In this document: piece after piece, positions 28,044-35,471 of the stretch | Numbering within the stretch: the first letter of the stretch is position 1 | Layout of the letters: every line of letters starts with the position of its first letter | Assembly (NCBI RefSeq): GCF_025770765.1 | Contig: NZ_JANZKY010000005.1 | Span: 229,477-293,476 of the forward strand | Reading direction: 5' to 3' | DNA length: 64,000 bases | Source of the DNA: Propionivibrio soli | Lineage (GTDB): Bacteria; Pseudomonadota; Gammaproteobacteria; Burkholderiales; Rhodocyclaceae | Translations under genes and position numbers: made by a program | The notes under the pieces: generated by a model | What the model was told of the DNA's origin: nothing | The model's input: only the letters and a program-made list of their open reading frames with translations | Database searches by the model: none

Positions 28044-28427
28044 ATGACCGACGAACGCCGTCTACACTCGCGCATCCCTTTTCAATCGTCGTCCGCGACA
28101 CTCGTTCTACCCGATCGGCGTGCGGACGTGCGCGTACTGGACCTGTCGCTCAAGGGGGCCTTGGTTCGTCTCCCGGCGGACCAAGCAAAGCCTGGACTCG
28201 GGGCTCCGTGCACGCTGCAGCTACGCTTGAATGACGCAACGGCGGATGTCGACATCGCGCTTCAGGGACGTATCGCACATACCGATAACGACTGCGTGGG
28301 AATCGCCTGCCTAACCATCGACCTTGACAGCATCACCCATCTGCGCCGCCTTGTCGAACTCAATCTGGGTGATTCCACCTTGCTTGAGCGCGAGCTTTCA
28401 GCCCTTGTGGCTGATTCGCCGCGGTAG
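28044..28427 (+). CDS. PilZ domain protein (likely c-di-GMP receptor)
   Basis: A 127-residue single-domain PilZ protein. The N-terminal RRLHSR gives the RxxxR c-di-GMP motif, and DLSLKGALVRLP gives the (D/N)xSxxG motif. Both halves of the ligand-binding signature are present, so c-di-GMP binding is likely. It lies 21 bases after queE and 78 before queC, an unusual insertion between two queuosine genes. The ATG at 28044 is preferred over an upstream TTG frame. Confidence 0.85.
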   Translation: MTDERRLHSRIPFQSSSATLVLPDRRADVRVLDLSLKGALVRLPADQAKPGLGAPCTLQLRLNDATADVDIALQGRIAHTDNDCVGIACLTIDLDSITHLRRLVELNLGDSTLLERELSALVADSPR

Positions 28428-28505
28428 AGCGACTCGCAGGCAAGAGCGAAGCGACGTGCTAGCGTCGCGGAATTCGCCACAATCACCGAGACACAATTTA
28501 TCGCC

Positions 28506-29213
28506 ATGACTATCTCAGCTTCATCGTCCCCGGTGCGTGCCGTCGTTTTGCTTTCCGGCGGCCTGGACTCAGCCACCACACTGGCTATCGCCCGCAGTCA
28601 GCGTTTCGACTGTTACTGCCTTTCCGTCAACTATGGGCAACGACACAGCAGCGAGCTCGCCGCTGCCGCGCGCGTGGCGCAAGCGCTGGGTGCCCGCGAG
28701 CATCGCGTGTTGAATCTCGCCCTGGGAGACTTCGGAGGCTCAGCGCTTACCGACAAATCGATCGATGTTCCGGTCGACGGTGTGCAGCCCGGCATTCCTG
28801 TGACCTATGTCCCTGCGCGCAACACGATCATGCTGTCGCTGGCCTTGGCGTGGGCAGAGGTACTTGGCAGCCGAGATATCTTCGTAGGCGTCAACGCGGT
28901 CGACTATTCTGGCTATCCGGACTGCCGGCCCGAATTTATTGCGGCGTTCGAGACGTTAGGAAATCTCGCCACAAAAGCAGGCGTCGAGGGCGCAAAACTG
29001 ACCATTCACGCCCCTTTGATCGATCTTTCCAAGGCAGAGATCATTCGTCGCGGCACCGACCTCGGCGTCGACTACGGCATCACTATTTCCTGCTACCAGG
29101 CGAACGACGTAGGCGAGGCCTGCGGGGTTTGCGACTCCTGCCGACTGCGCAGAGAAGGATTCTCCGCCGCAGGTCTACCCGATCCGACTCGATATGCCAC
29201 CGTAGTTTCCTAG
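28506..29213 (+). CDS. queC: 7-cyano-7-deazaguanine synthase QueC
   Basis: A 235-residue ATP-dependent enzyme that turns CDG into preQ0. The PP-loop motif is [17 protein letters not shown], and the zinc site is [20 protein letters not shown] (four Cys). [19 protein letters not shown] is family-typical. It pairs functionally with queE upstream. Confidence 0.97.
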   Translation: MTISASSSPVRAVVLLSGGLDSATTLAIARSQRFDCYCLSVNYGQRHSSELAAAARVAQALGAREHRVLNLALGDFGGSALTDKSIDVPVDGVQPGIPVTYVPARNTIMLSLALAWAEVLGSRDIFVGVNAVDYSGYPDCRPEFIAAFETLGNLATKAGVEGAKLTIHAPLIDLSKAEIIRRGTDLGVDYGITISCYQANDVGEACGVCDSCRLRREGFSAAGLPDPTRYATVVS

Positions 29214-29238
29214 CCGGATACCGTAGCAGCACCGCGCG

Positions 29239-29267
29239 TTGACAGGCCTCTGTGCCCTCTCTATAAT
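29239..29267 (+). promoter_or_regulatory. Consensus sigma-70 promoter for tRNA-Lys genes
   Basis: TTGACA (29239-29244), a 17-base spacer and TATAAT (29262-29267): a perfect match to both hexamers at optimal spacing. The start of transcription would fall about 10 bases before the first tRNA. Confidence 0.88.
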
Positions 29268-29285
29268 CCGGCGTTCTTGTTTTTC

Positions 29286-29361
29286 GGGTCGGTAGCTCAG
29301 TCGGTAGAGCAGCGGACTTTTAATCCGTTGGTCGGGAGTTCGAATCTCCCCCGACCTACCA
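29286..29361 (+). tRNA. tRNA-Lys (TTT)
   Basis: 76 bases with encoded CCA. The anticodon loop CTTTTAA gives anticodon TTT (29319-29321). The D-arm (AGCTCAG...GAGC), T-arm (GGGAG-TTCGAAT-CTCCC) and acceptor stem are all present. The first acceptor pair is G1-U72 rather than G-C. Confidence 0.97.
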
Positions 29362-29370
29362 GAAAAACAC

Positions 29371-29397
29371 CGGGCAATGCCGTGTTACAATTGCCCG
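29371..29397 (+). other. Hairpin between the two tRNA-Lys genes
   Basis: An 8-bp stem (29371-29378 with 29390-29397) with an 11-base loop in the 48-base tRNA spacer and no T-run. It is more likely an RNA-processing structure than a terminator. Confidence 0.5.
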
Positions 29398-29409
29398 AAA
29401 CCACTTCGT

Positions 29410-29485
29410 GGGGCGTTAGCTCAGTTGGTAGAGCAGCGGACTCTTAATCCGTTTGTCGTAGGTTCGATCCCTACACGCCCTACCA
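29410..29485 (+). tRNA. tRNA-Lys (CTT)
   Basis: 76 bases with encoded CCA. The anticodon loop CTCTTAA gives CTT. The acceptor GGGGCGT pairs with ACGCCCU, again with a G1-U72 first pair. It is the second lysine isoacceptor, in tandem with the TTT gene. Confidence 0.97.
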
Positions 29486-29491
29486 GATATC

Positions 29492-29525
29492 AAAGGGCTT
29501 GACCGAACAGGTCACGCCCTTTTCA
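29492..29525 (+). terminator. Probable terminator of the tRNA-Lys transcript
   Basis: A 13-position stem with one mismatch (29492-29504 with 29510-29522) and a 5-base loop, ending in a short T-run. Confidence 0.65.
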
Positions 29526-29620
29526 TTTGCTTCTTATCACATCGGACCGTGCCGCCTGACCAGCGCTTTGCTTGTCTTGCGCGGGAACTGGGACAATCTG
29601 AAGAATCCGCCGCGCTTCCA

Positions 29621-29656
29621 AAAACGCAAAGGGCGCGGACCTCACGGTACGCGCCC
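29621..29656 (-). terminator. Probable terminator of the kdgF-uxaC operon
   Basis: An 11-position stem with one mismatch (29631-29641 with 29646-29656). On the minus strand it is followed by TTTGCGTTTT. It lies about 45 bases past the uxaC stop. Confidence 0.65.
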
Positions 29657-29698
29657 CAGCAAAGGCTTGTTGAATCGCCTCAAGTCATCCTGTTGTCG

Positions 29699-31120
29699 TT
29701 AGTCCTCGACGCCCGGGATGGCAAAATAGTTCTTGGCATTGCGATAGCAGATGTCCTGCACCATGCCGCCGAACGTCTCAAAATCGGCAGGAATTTCTCC
29801 GGCCTCAATCCAGCCGCCAATCAACCCGCAGAGAATACGGCGGAAGTACTCGTGGCGCGGGAAGGACAGGAAGCTGCGCGAGTCGGTCAGCATGCCGACG
29901 AAGCGCGACAACAGGCCGAGGTTCGCGAGACTCACCATTTGACGCCGCATGCCCTCGATATGGTCGTTGAACCACCACGCCGAACCCATCTGGATTTTGC
30001 CCGGCACCGAGCCATCCTGGAAGCAGCCCATGATTGTCCCCAACACTTCGAGATCGCCGGGGTTGAGCGAATACAGAATGGTCTTGGGCAGCATGCCGTC
30101 GCGCTGCAAGGCGTCCATGAAGGAAGCCAAGCGGACGGCGATCCGCTCGTCGCTTACGGCGTCGTAACCGGTGTCCGGGCCAAGCCGCTTGAACATCTGG
30201 CCATTGAGATTGCGAATCGCTGCCAGGTGCAATTGCATGGCCCAGCCGCGTTTTGCATTCATCCGCCCGACTTCAAGCATCACCCCTGTCTTGAACGCCT
30301 CCACTTCGTCCGCAGCAAGCACTGAGCCCGCCAGAGCCTTCGCAAAGAGACGTTCCAGTTCCTGGTCCGAAACGAGCGTCGCAAACGGAACGACCAAGCC
30401 GTGATCAGATGCCCGGCAGCCGAGGTCGTGAAAAGCGGCATGCCGTTTGTCGAGAGCGGCAATGAGATCTTTGTACGAGCCGATCGTCACGTTGGCCGCC
30501 GATCCAAGCTTCTGGAGATACGCCTTCCAGGTCTGCGGATCTTCGATAGCCAGCGATTTGTCCGGTCGATAGCTCGGCACCATCACTGGGTCATCGGAAT
30601 GACGCGCAGCCGCATAGGCGATGTGGTGTTCAAGCGTATCGGCCGGATCGTCGGTCGTGCCAACAGCCTTTACCTTCATCCGCTTGAGCAGCGTGCGGGC
30701 CCCGAACTCCGGTTTGACGATTTGCGCGTTGCATGCTTCCCAGATCATGGGCGCCGTCTTTTCCGACAGCGGCTCATTGATGCCGAAATAACGTTGCAGC
30801 TCGAGATGTGTCCAGTGGTACAGCGGGTTACCCACAAGACGCGGCACGGTCTGGGCCCATGCCAGGAAAGTGCGGTAATCCGGCGCATGCCCGGTGATGT
30901 CCTCTTCGGCGACCCCATTGGAACGCATCGCGCGCCATTTGTAGTGATCGCCCCCCAGCCAGGCGTGCGCGATGTTCTCGAAGCGCGAGTCGGAAGCGAT
31001 GTCCGCCGGCGGCAGATGACAGTGGTAATCGATGATCGGCATCGCCGCCGCGTAATCGTGAAACAGCCTGCGCGAACTTTCGTCCGGCAACAGGAAATCG
31101 GCATTCATGAACGGCTTCAT
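29699..31120 (-). CDS. uxaC: Uronate isomerase
   Basis: A 473-residue amidohydrolase-fold enzyme that interconverts D-glucuronate/D-fructuronate and D-galacturonate/D-tagaturonate. Landmarks are the metal-binding IIDYHCHLPP near the N-terminus, HAWLGGDHYKWRAMRSNGV, VGTTDDPADTLEHH, GWAMQLHLAAIRN and LTDSRSFLSFPRHEYFRRILC. It is the last gene of the minus-strand operon with kduD, kduI and kdgF. UxaC feeds monomeric hexuronates, while KduI/KduD handle the unsaturated product of pectin lyases; both routes converge on 2-keto-3-deoxygluconate. No uxaB, uxaA or KDG kinase is in the window. Confidence 0.97.
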   Translation of the reverse strand: MKPFMNADFLLPDESSRRLFHDYAAAMPIIDYHCHLPPADIASDSRFENIAHAWLGGDHYKWRAMRSNGVAEEDITGHAPDYRTFLAWAQTVPRLVGNPLYHWTHLELQRYFGINEPLSEKTAPMIWEACNAQIVKPEFGARTLLKRMKVKAVGTTDDPADTLEHHIAYAAARHSDDPVMVPSYRPDKSLAIEDPQTWKAYLQKLGSAANVTIGSYKDLIAALDKRHAAFHDLGCRASDHGLVVPFATLVSDQELERLFAKALAGSVLAADEVEAFKTGVMLEVGRMNAKRGWAMQLHLAAIRNLNGQMFKRLGPDTGYDAVSDERIAVRLASFMDALQRDGMLPKTILYSLNPGDLEVLGTIMGCFQDGSVPGKIQMGSAWWFNDHIEGMRRQMVSLANLGLLSRFVGMLTDSRSFLSFPRHEYFRRILCGLIGGWIEAGEIPADFETFGGMVQDICYRNAKNYFAIPGVED

Positions 31121-31156
31121 TAACTCACTCCCAGATTGTTTCTTGCACGTGTCAAA

Positions 31157-31927
31157 TCAACGCGCGAGCCAGCCACCATCCACCGCAACGGTATATCCGT
31201 TCACGTAGTCGGCTGCTTTCGACGCAAGGAACACTACTGCGCCACCCAGGTCTTCCGGCAAGCCCCAACGCCCTGCCGGAATACGGTCGAGGATCTCCGC
31301 GCTTCGCTTGTCGTCGGCTCGCAGCTGGGCTGTATTGTCGGTGGCCATGTAGCCCGGCGCAATAGCGTTTACGTTGATACCGTGCTTGGCCCACTCGTTC
31401 GCCATCAACATCGTGATGCCCTTCACACCGCTCTTGGAAGCGGTATACGAAGGAACGCGAATGCCACCCTGGAACGAAAGCATCGAGGCAACGTTAACGA
31501 TCTTGCCGCCTTTACCTTGGGCGATGAACTGCCGCGCCACGGCTTGGCACATGAAGAAGGTCGATTTGAGGTTGACGTTCATAACGTCATCCCATTCCTT
31601 CTCAGTGAAGTCCACAGAGTCGTTGCGCATGATGATTCCGGCGTTATTCACCAGAATGTCAATGTGACCGAATGCAGTCAGAGCCTCTTTGACGACGCGC
31701 TCGATCGGCTCGATGGTGAGCAGGTTCGCCTGCACGTGAACGTATTTCCGTCCAGCGGCAGCGACCGCGGCGGCAGTTTCTTCGGCGTTTTCAGCGTACG
31801 TCACGCCGACGATATCAGCGCCGGCCTGAGCCAGCGCAACGGCCATGCCGCGTCCCAAGCCACGTTCCGAGCCGGTGACGATAGCGACCTTGCCGTCGAG
31901 TTTGAATGCATCAAGAATTCCGCTCAT
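31157..31927 (-). CDS. kduD: 2-dehydro-3-deoxy-D-gluconate 5-dehydrogenase (SDR)
   Basis: A 256-residue short-chain dehydrogenase. It has the nucleotide motif TGSERGLGRGMA (TGxxxGxG), NNAGI, the active-site Tyr/Lys in PSYTASKSGVKG, and MLANEWAKHGINVNAIAPGYM, which is characteristic of KduD. It reduces 2,5-diketo-3-deoxygluconate to KDG with NADH. The product of KduI, encoded 10 bases upstream, is its substrate. The start at 31927 follows AAGGA. Confidence 0.93.
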   Translation of the reverse strand: MSGILDAFKLDGKVAIVTGSERGLGRGMAVALAQAGADIVGVTYAENAEETAAAVAAAGRKYVHVQANLLTIEPIERVVKEALTAFGHIDILVNNAGIIMRNDSVDFTEKEWDDVMNVNLKSTFFMCQAVARQFIAQGKGGKIVNVASMLSFQGGIRVPSYTASKSGVKGITMLMANEWAKHGINVNAIAPGYMATDNTAQLRADDKRSAEILDRIPAGRWGLPEDLGGAVVFLASKAADYVNGYTVAVDGGWLAR

Positions 31928-31937
31928 TGTTTTGTCC

Positions 31938-32774
31938 TTATTTAAGATCGTTCGGCCCAAGATTGTCCATGTCGTCGAATGTCTGGTTCTCCCCAGCCAT
32001 ACCCCAAACGAAAGAGTAGGGTCCGGAAGCTACGCCGGAGTGAATGGACCACGACGGGGAAATAACCGCTTGTTCGTTGGCCACGACGATATGACGCGTC
32101 TCTGCGGGCTGACCATGCAGGTGGAATACGCGCGTCGCTTCCGACATGCCGAAGTAGAGGTACACCTCCATGCGGCGCTCATGCGTATGCGGGGGGAACG
32201 TGTTCCACACACTTCCCGGTTCAAGCACCGTAACGCCCATGACCAACTGGCAGCTCTTACAAACAGCCGGATGGACATATTGGTAGATGGTGCGTACGTT
32301 GCAGCTTTCCGCCGCACCGAGTTTGCGCGGATTGGCATCGGCGCGCGTAATACGGACGGTCGGGTACGTCGCGTGAGCCGGGCAGCTCATGATATAGAAC
32401 TTAGCCGGATTGGCGACATCTTCGCTTTCGAACGAGACGGATTTGGCCCCCATGCCGACATACAGGCCGTCGCCGTTCCCGAGCGCATACGCCTCGCCTT
32501 CAACGCGCACCCGGCCGGCGCCGCCGAGGTTGACGACACCGAGCTCGCGCCGATCGAGGAAATTCGGCGTTCCGAATTCTTTCCCTCCCTCAAGTGCAAG
32601 ATCCTGTCCCGTGGGCACAGCGCCTCCGAAGACGACACGGTCGACGTGTGTATAGACGAGGTTCAGCTCGCCCGGGACGAAAATCTTCTCTACGAGGAAG
32701 TGACGGCGCAGAGCGGCAGTATCGTAGCCTTTGACGTCTTCCGGGTGGTGGGAGTAGCGGATGTCGAGCTTCAT
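31938..32774 (-). CDS. kduI: 5-dehydro-4-deoxy-D-glucuronate isomerase
   Basis: A 278-residue cupin-fold isomerase, exactly the length of the E. coli enzyme. It starts MKLDIRYSHHPEDVKGYDTA. The metal-binding cupin motif is in SVWNTFPPHTHERRMEVYLYF, and EAYALGNGDGLYVGMG is typical. It converts DKI to DKII in pectin and uronate breakdown. AAGGAG lies 7 bases before the ATG. The gene follows kdgF by 10 bases. Confidence 0.96.
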   Translation of the reverse strand: MKLDIRYSHHPEDVKGYDTAALRRHFLVEKIFVPGELNLVYTHVDRVVFGGAVPTGQDLALEGGKEFGTPNFLDRRELGVVNLGGAGRVRVEGEAYALGNGDGLYVGMGAKSVSFESEDVANPAKFYIMSCPAHATYPTVRITRADANPRKLGAAESCNVRTIYQYVHPAVCKSCQLVMGVTVLEPGSVWNTFPPHTHERRMEVYLYFGMSEATRVFHLHGQPAETRHIVVANEQAVISPSWSIHSGVASGPYSFVWGMAGENQTFDDMDNLGPNDLK

Positions 32775-32784
32775 GAAATCTCCT

Positions 32785-33123
32785 TCAGGACTTGAGAAAG
32801 TCTTCACGTTGCGGGGTGAAGACATCGAGCAAGCGCCCCTCGGCAACACAGGTCGTTCCGTGCAGTGCAGACGCCGGAATATAGACCGAGTCGCCAGCAC
32901 GCAACGTGGTCGTCTTGCCCTCGATGTTGAAAATGAACTCCCCGGAAAGGCAGTAGCACGTCTGTTCGTGCACGTGGCGGTGCTCGTAACCCTCGCCGCC
33001 CGTGGAGAAAAAGACTTCGACCATCATCAAGCTCCCGCCCCGGGCGCGAATCTTCCGGCTGACCTTACCGGGTTCGAGGACTTCCAACGGCAGTTCGGAA
33101 TCAGGAAAGAAGAGATTGCTCAT
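32785..33123 (-). CDS. kdgF: Cupin protein, KdgF-like
   Basis: A 112-residue single cupin. Metal ligands lie in YEHRHVHEQTCYCLSGEFIF (His, His, Glu), with a later His in ASALHGTTC. KdgF linearises 4,5-unsaturated uronates to the keto form that KduI uses, and the size and operon position here fit that role exactly. Single cupins are hard to assign by sequence alone, so the name leans on context. It is the first gene of the operon; a candidate promoter and KdgR box lie upstream. Confidence 0.85.
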   Translation of the reverse strand: MSNLFFPDSELPLEVLEPGKVSRKIRARGGSLMMVEVFFSTGGEGYEHRHVHEQTCYCLSGEFIFNIEGKTTTLRAGDSVYIPASALHGTTCVAEGRLLDVFTPQREDFLKS

Positions 33124-33268
33124 CGTACTTATGCCTTTCAAGTGTGGAGTGGCGTTCTTTCGGCCTCGAGCCACCGGGGTGTTCACGACATGAGAAGCGA
33201 CCCCGCGGATGTAGCCTGGCAAAATGGCCAAGCCTTTCAGAGCTTCGACCGTTCCCGCCGACTTCGCC

Positions 33269-33297
33269 AATTTACACCAAGCTCCTGAGCGGCTCAA
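33269..33297 (-). promoter_or_regulatory. Candidate promoter of kdgF-kduI-kduD-uxaC
   Basis: On the minus strand, TTGAGC (33297-33292), a 17-base spacer and TAAATT (33274-33269). It lies about 145 bases upstream of the kdgF start and directly next to the KdgR-like box. Confidence 0.5.
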
Positions 33298-33302
33298 GTT
33301 TT

Positions 33303-33321
33303 TTTGGAACGTCGTTTCATT
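33303..33321. promoter_or_regulatory. KdgR-like operator
   Basis: A 19-base site that matches the enterobacterial KdgR consensus as I recall it (AATRAAAYRNYRTTTYATT) at 16 of 19 positions on either strand. It ends 5 bases upstream of the -35 of the operon's candidate promoter. The adjacent IclR-family regulator is the likely ligand. Confidence 0.55.
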
Positions 33322-33486
33322 TTTATCCATAAGCCGACAAACGCCCGTATGGACAAGCTTGCAGGCGAAGGATGAGAACCAGGCGTGGCTGGCGGCACGC
33401 AAAGTCGCGCTACCCGAGAACCGGGAAGAAATGCGCAACAGAGAATTCGCCGACGCGAAAGTGTTTGGTTTACGGCGGAATGACGT

Positions 33487-34287
33487 TCAGGCGACGACCG
33501 CTTCTTCGCTATAACCGAGAACGGCGGAAATACGGGCGGCGGCTTCGGTGACTTTGTTCACCTTCTCACCTTCTTCGCCGCGACTGTAGCGGAAGCCGGG
33601 CCAGGACACGGAGAGTGCCGCCACTACAGCTCCGGTGTAGTCGAAAATCGGCGCACCGATGCAATGCAGACCTTCTTCGCGTTCCTCATCATCGATCGCG
33701 AAGCCGCGTTCACGCACTTGTTCCAATTCGGCGAATAGACTCGTGCGCGACGTAAGTGTCTTTTTGGTGAACGCCAGCATACGGACGCCCTTGAGCGCCG
33801 CTTCGCGCTCCTCGTCGGTAGAAAATGCCAGCAAAACCTTGCCGATCGCCGTGCAATAGAGCGGCATGCGGCGTCCAACACGAGAATACATGCGAATGGT
33901 ATATCTGGATTCGATCTTCAGCACGTAGACCGCCGAGTCGCCGTCCATGACTCCCATATGGATCGTTTCGCCAAGTTCCTCAGACAACTCCTCGGCCACC
34001 GGACGCGCCGCCGCATACAAATCGAGGTAGTCGAGAGCGCGCGACCCAAGGTTGAACATCTTCAGTGTGATCGCCCAACGGTCACCGTCTACGCGCCGCG
34101 CGTATCCCAATTCTTGCAGCGTGAGCAGGAAGCGATAAACCGTCGGCTTTGCTAGTTTGATCTCACGCGAAATCTCTTCGAGCCCGATACTGCGCTGCCG
34201 GGAGAGACGATCGAGCACCGCGAGCACGCGCACGGCGGCGCTCACGAGCGGAACAGCGGGTGATTTCGAAGAGTTCTTTTTTGCCAT
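33487..34287 (-). CDS. IclR-family transcriptional regulator, KdgR-like
   Basis: A 266-residue IclR protein. The N-terminal winged helix (about 12-75) includes AAVRVLAVLDRLSRQ and LAKPTVYRFLLTLQELGYARR. The C-terminal effector domain (about 95-255) includes ETIHMGVMDGDSAVYVLKIES, MPLYCTAIGKVLLAF and GLHCIGAPIFDYTGAVVAALS. In enterobacteria KdgR, of this family, represses pectin and KDG genes. Position next to the kdgF-uxaC operon and a KdgR-like box support that role here. A short palindrome overlaps its own translation start region. Confidence 0.88.
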   Translation of the reverse strand: MAKKNSSKSPAVPLVSAAVRVLAVLDRLSRQRSIGLEEISREIKLAKPTVYRFLLTLQELGYARRVDGDRWAITLKMFNLGSRALDYLDLYAAARPVAEELSEELGETIHMGVMDGDSAVYVLKIESRYTIRMYSRVGRRMPLYCTAIGKVLLAFSTDEEREAALKGVRMLAFTKKTLTSRTSLFAELEQVRERGFAIDDEEREEGLHCIGAPIFDYTGAVVAALSVSWPGFRYSRGEEGEKVNKVTEAAARISAVLGYSEEAVVA

Positions 34288-34290
34288 TTT

Positions 34291-34305
34291 TGGACCTTCG
34301 GTCCA
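34291..34305. promoter_or_regulatory. Palindrome at the regulator's translation start
   Basis: TGGACC-TTC-GGTCCA: a 6-bp inverted repeat with a 3-base spacer. It lies 4 bases upstream of the IclR regulator's ATG and overlaps its ribosome site. It could be an autoregulatory operator or an RNA hairpin. Confidence 0.35.
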
Positions 34306-34521
34306 TTCTCGGGATTATCCACCTTGACGTCAAGCAGTACCATCCACTTTGCTGCAATTAAAGCTCCGCTCGTTGCAGCCACAGGCGCGATCGAGGGTTT
34401 GTGTCGAAAGCCCGACCCAGCACGTGGGCGGCCAGTATACTTGACACTCGCGGTCTACCAAGTTGATCGCACCCATCGCAAACGGCCGCGTCCATGCGCG
34501 GAACCGGCCAACGGAGAAACG

Positions 34522-35346
34522 ATGACGTACCGCCTGATTGCCCTCGACCTGGATGGAACGCTACTCGATAGCAACCTTCGGATTCGCAATGAGACCATTG
34601 AGGCACTGAGAAGCGCCCGGGCACGCGGCGTGCAGGCCATGATCGTTACCGGGCGGCACCACATCGCGGCTTACCCTTACTGGGATCAACTCGGCCTGGA
34701 GCTCCCGGCGATCTGCTGCAACGGAGCCTACATGTACGACTTCAAGACGCGTCGTCCGCTCGCTAACGACCCATTGACTTTGCCCGAGGCACGAACGCTG
34801 TTGAACACGGTACGACGTCGAAAGATCTACTCGATGGTTTATATCCAGGAATCTATGGCGTACGAAACGAAAAACGCCCATCTCGAGAAAATGCTCCGCT
34901 GGGCCACAGGGTTACCAGAGCATGTTCGCCCACGGATCGACCATGTCCAGTCGTTCGAAGCATTGATTGAGAACGCACAGTCGATCTGGAAGTTCATCTG
35001 TGCTGGTCACCGGGAAGAACTTGCGCCCTTTGTCGAAGAGGTGCGGCAAACGCTAGGGCTCGCCTGCGTTTGGTCTGGCGAAACGCGGCTCGACATCACC
35101 CGCCCCGGCAATAGCAAAGGGCGACGCCTCGCGGAATGGATTACGGAGCAAGGTATTTCACCCGAGGAAGTGATTGCTTTCGGCGACGAACAGAACGACA
35201 TTGAGATGCTGCGTATGGCGGGCCGCGGCGTCGCGATGGGCAATAGCGGAGTGGAGATACAGGCTTGCGCCGACTGGGTTACCGGCAATAACGACAGCAA
35301 CGGAATCGCCGCTGCATTGAACCGCTTCGTACTGACACCCGTGTAA
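34522..35346 (+). CDS. HAD-superfamily hydrolase, Cof subfamily
   Basis: A 274-residue phosphatase. Motif I is LIALDLDGTLLDS (nucleophile Asp and second Asp), motif II is MIVTGRHH, and motif IV is EEVIAFGDEQNDIEML, followed by AGRGVAMGNSGVEIQACADWVT. Cof-type HAD enzymes dephosphorylate sugar phosphates and cofactors, and specificity cannot be read here. The gene is divergent from the IclR regulator. The start at 34522 follows GGAG, with motif I immediately after it. Confidence 0.92.
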   Translation: MTYRLIALDLDGTLLDSNLRIRNETIEALRSARARGVQAMIVTGRHHIAAYPYWDQLGLELPAICCNGAYMYDFKTRRPLANDPLTLPEARTLLNTVRRRKIYSMVYIQESMAYETKNAHLEKMLRWATGLPEHVRPRIDHVQSFEALIENAQSIWKFICAGHREELAPFVEEVRQTLGLACVWSGETRLDITRPGNSKGRRLAEWITEQGISPEEVIAFGDEQNDIEMLRMAGRGVAMGNSGVEIQACADWVTGNNDSNGIAAALNRFVLTPV

Positions 35347-35370
35347 CATTTGTATAAAATAGAATACTTT

Positions 35371-35440
35371 TGATCAGCCCCGATTTTTCCATTCTCCGAC
35401 CGAGTCAAAAAGGCGTAGAAACCTGGGCTGATCGACGTTT
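35371..35440 (+). promoter_or_regulatory. Large inverted repeat in the transketolase leader
   Basis: GATCAGCCC (35372-35380) pairs with GGGCTGATC (35425-35433): 9 bp perfect with a 44-base loop, followed by GACGTTTTTT. It could terminate the HAD transcript or form a leader structure for tkt. An AT-rich promoter-like stretch (TTGTATAAAATAGAAT) lies just upstream. Confidence 0.45.
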
Positions 35441-35471
35441 TTTCCACTGCTGAATGATCAGGAGTATGCAA

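Larger units (their letters stand above)
33124..33486. other. Intergenic region upstream of kdgF
   Basis: 363 bases between kdgF and the IclR regulator, both on the minus strand. It contains the KdgR-like box and the candidate promoter described separately. No gene is seen. Confidence 0.6.
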
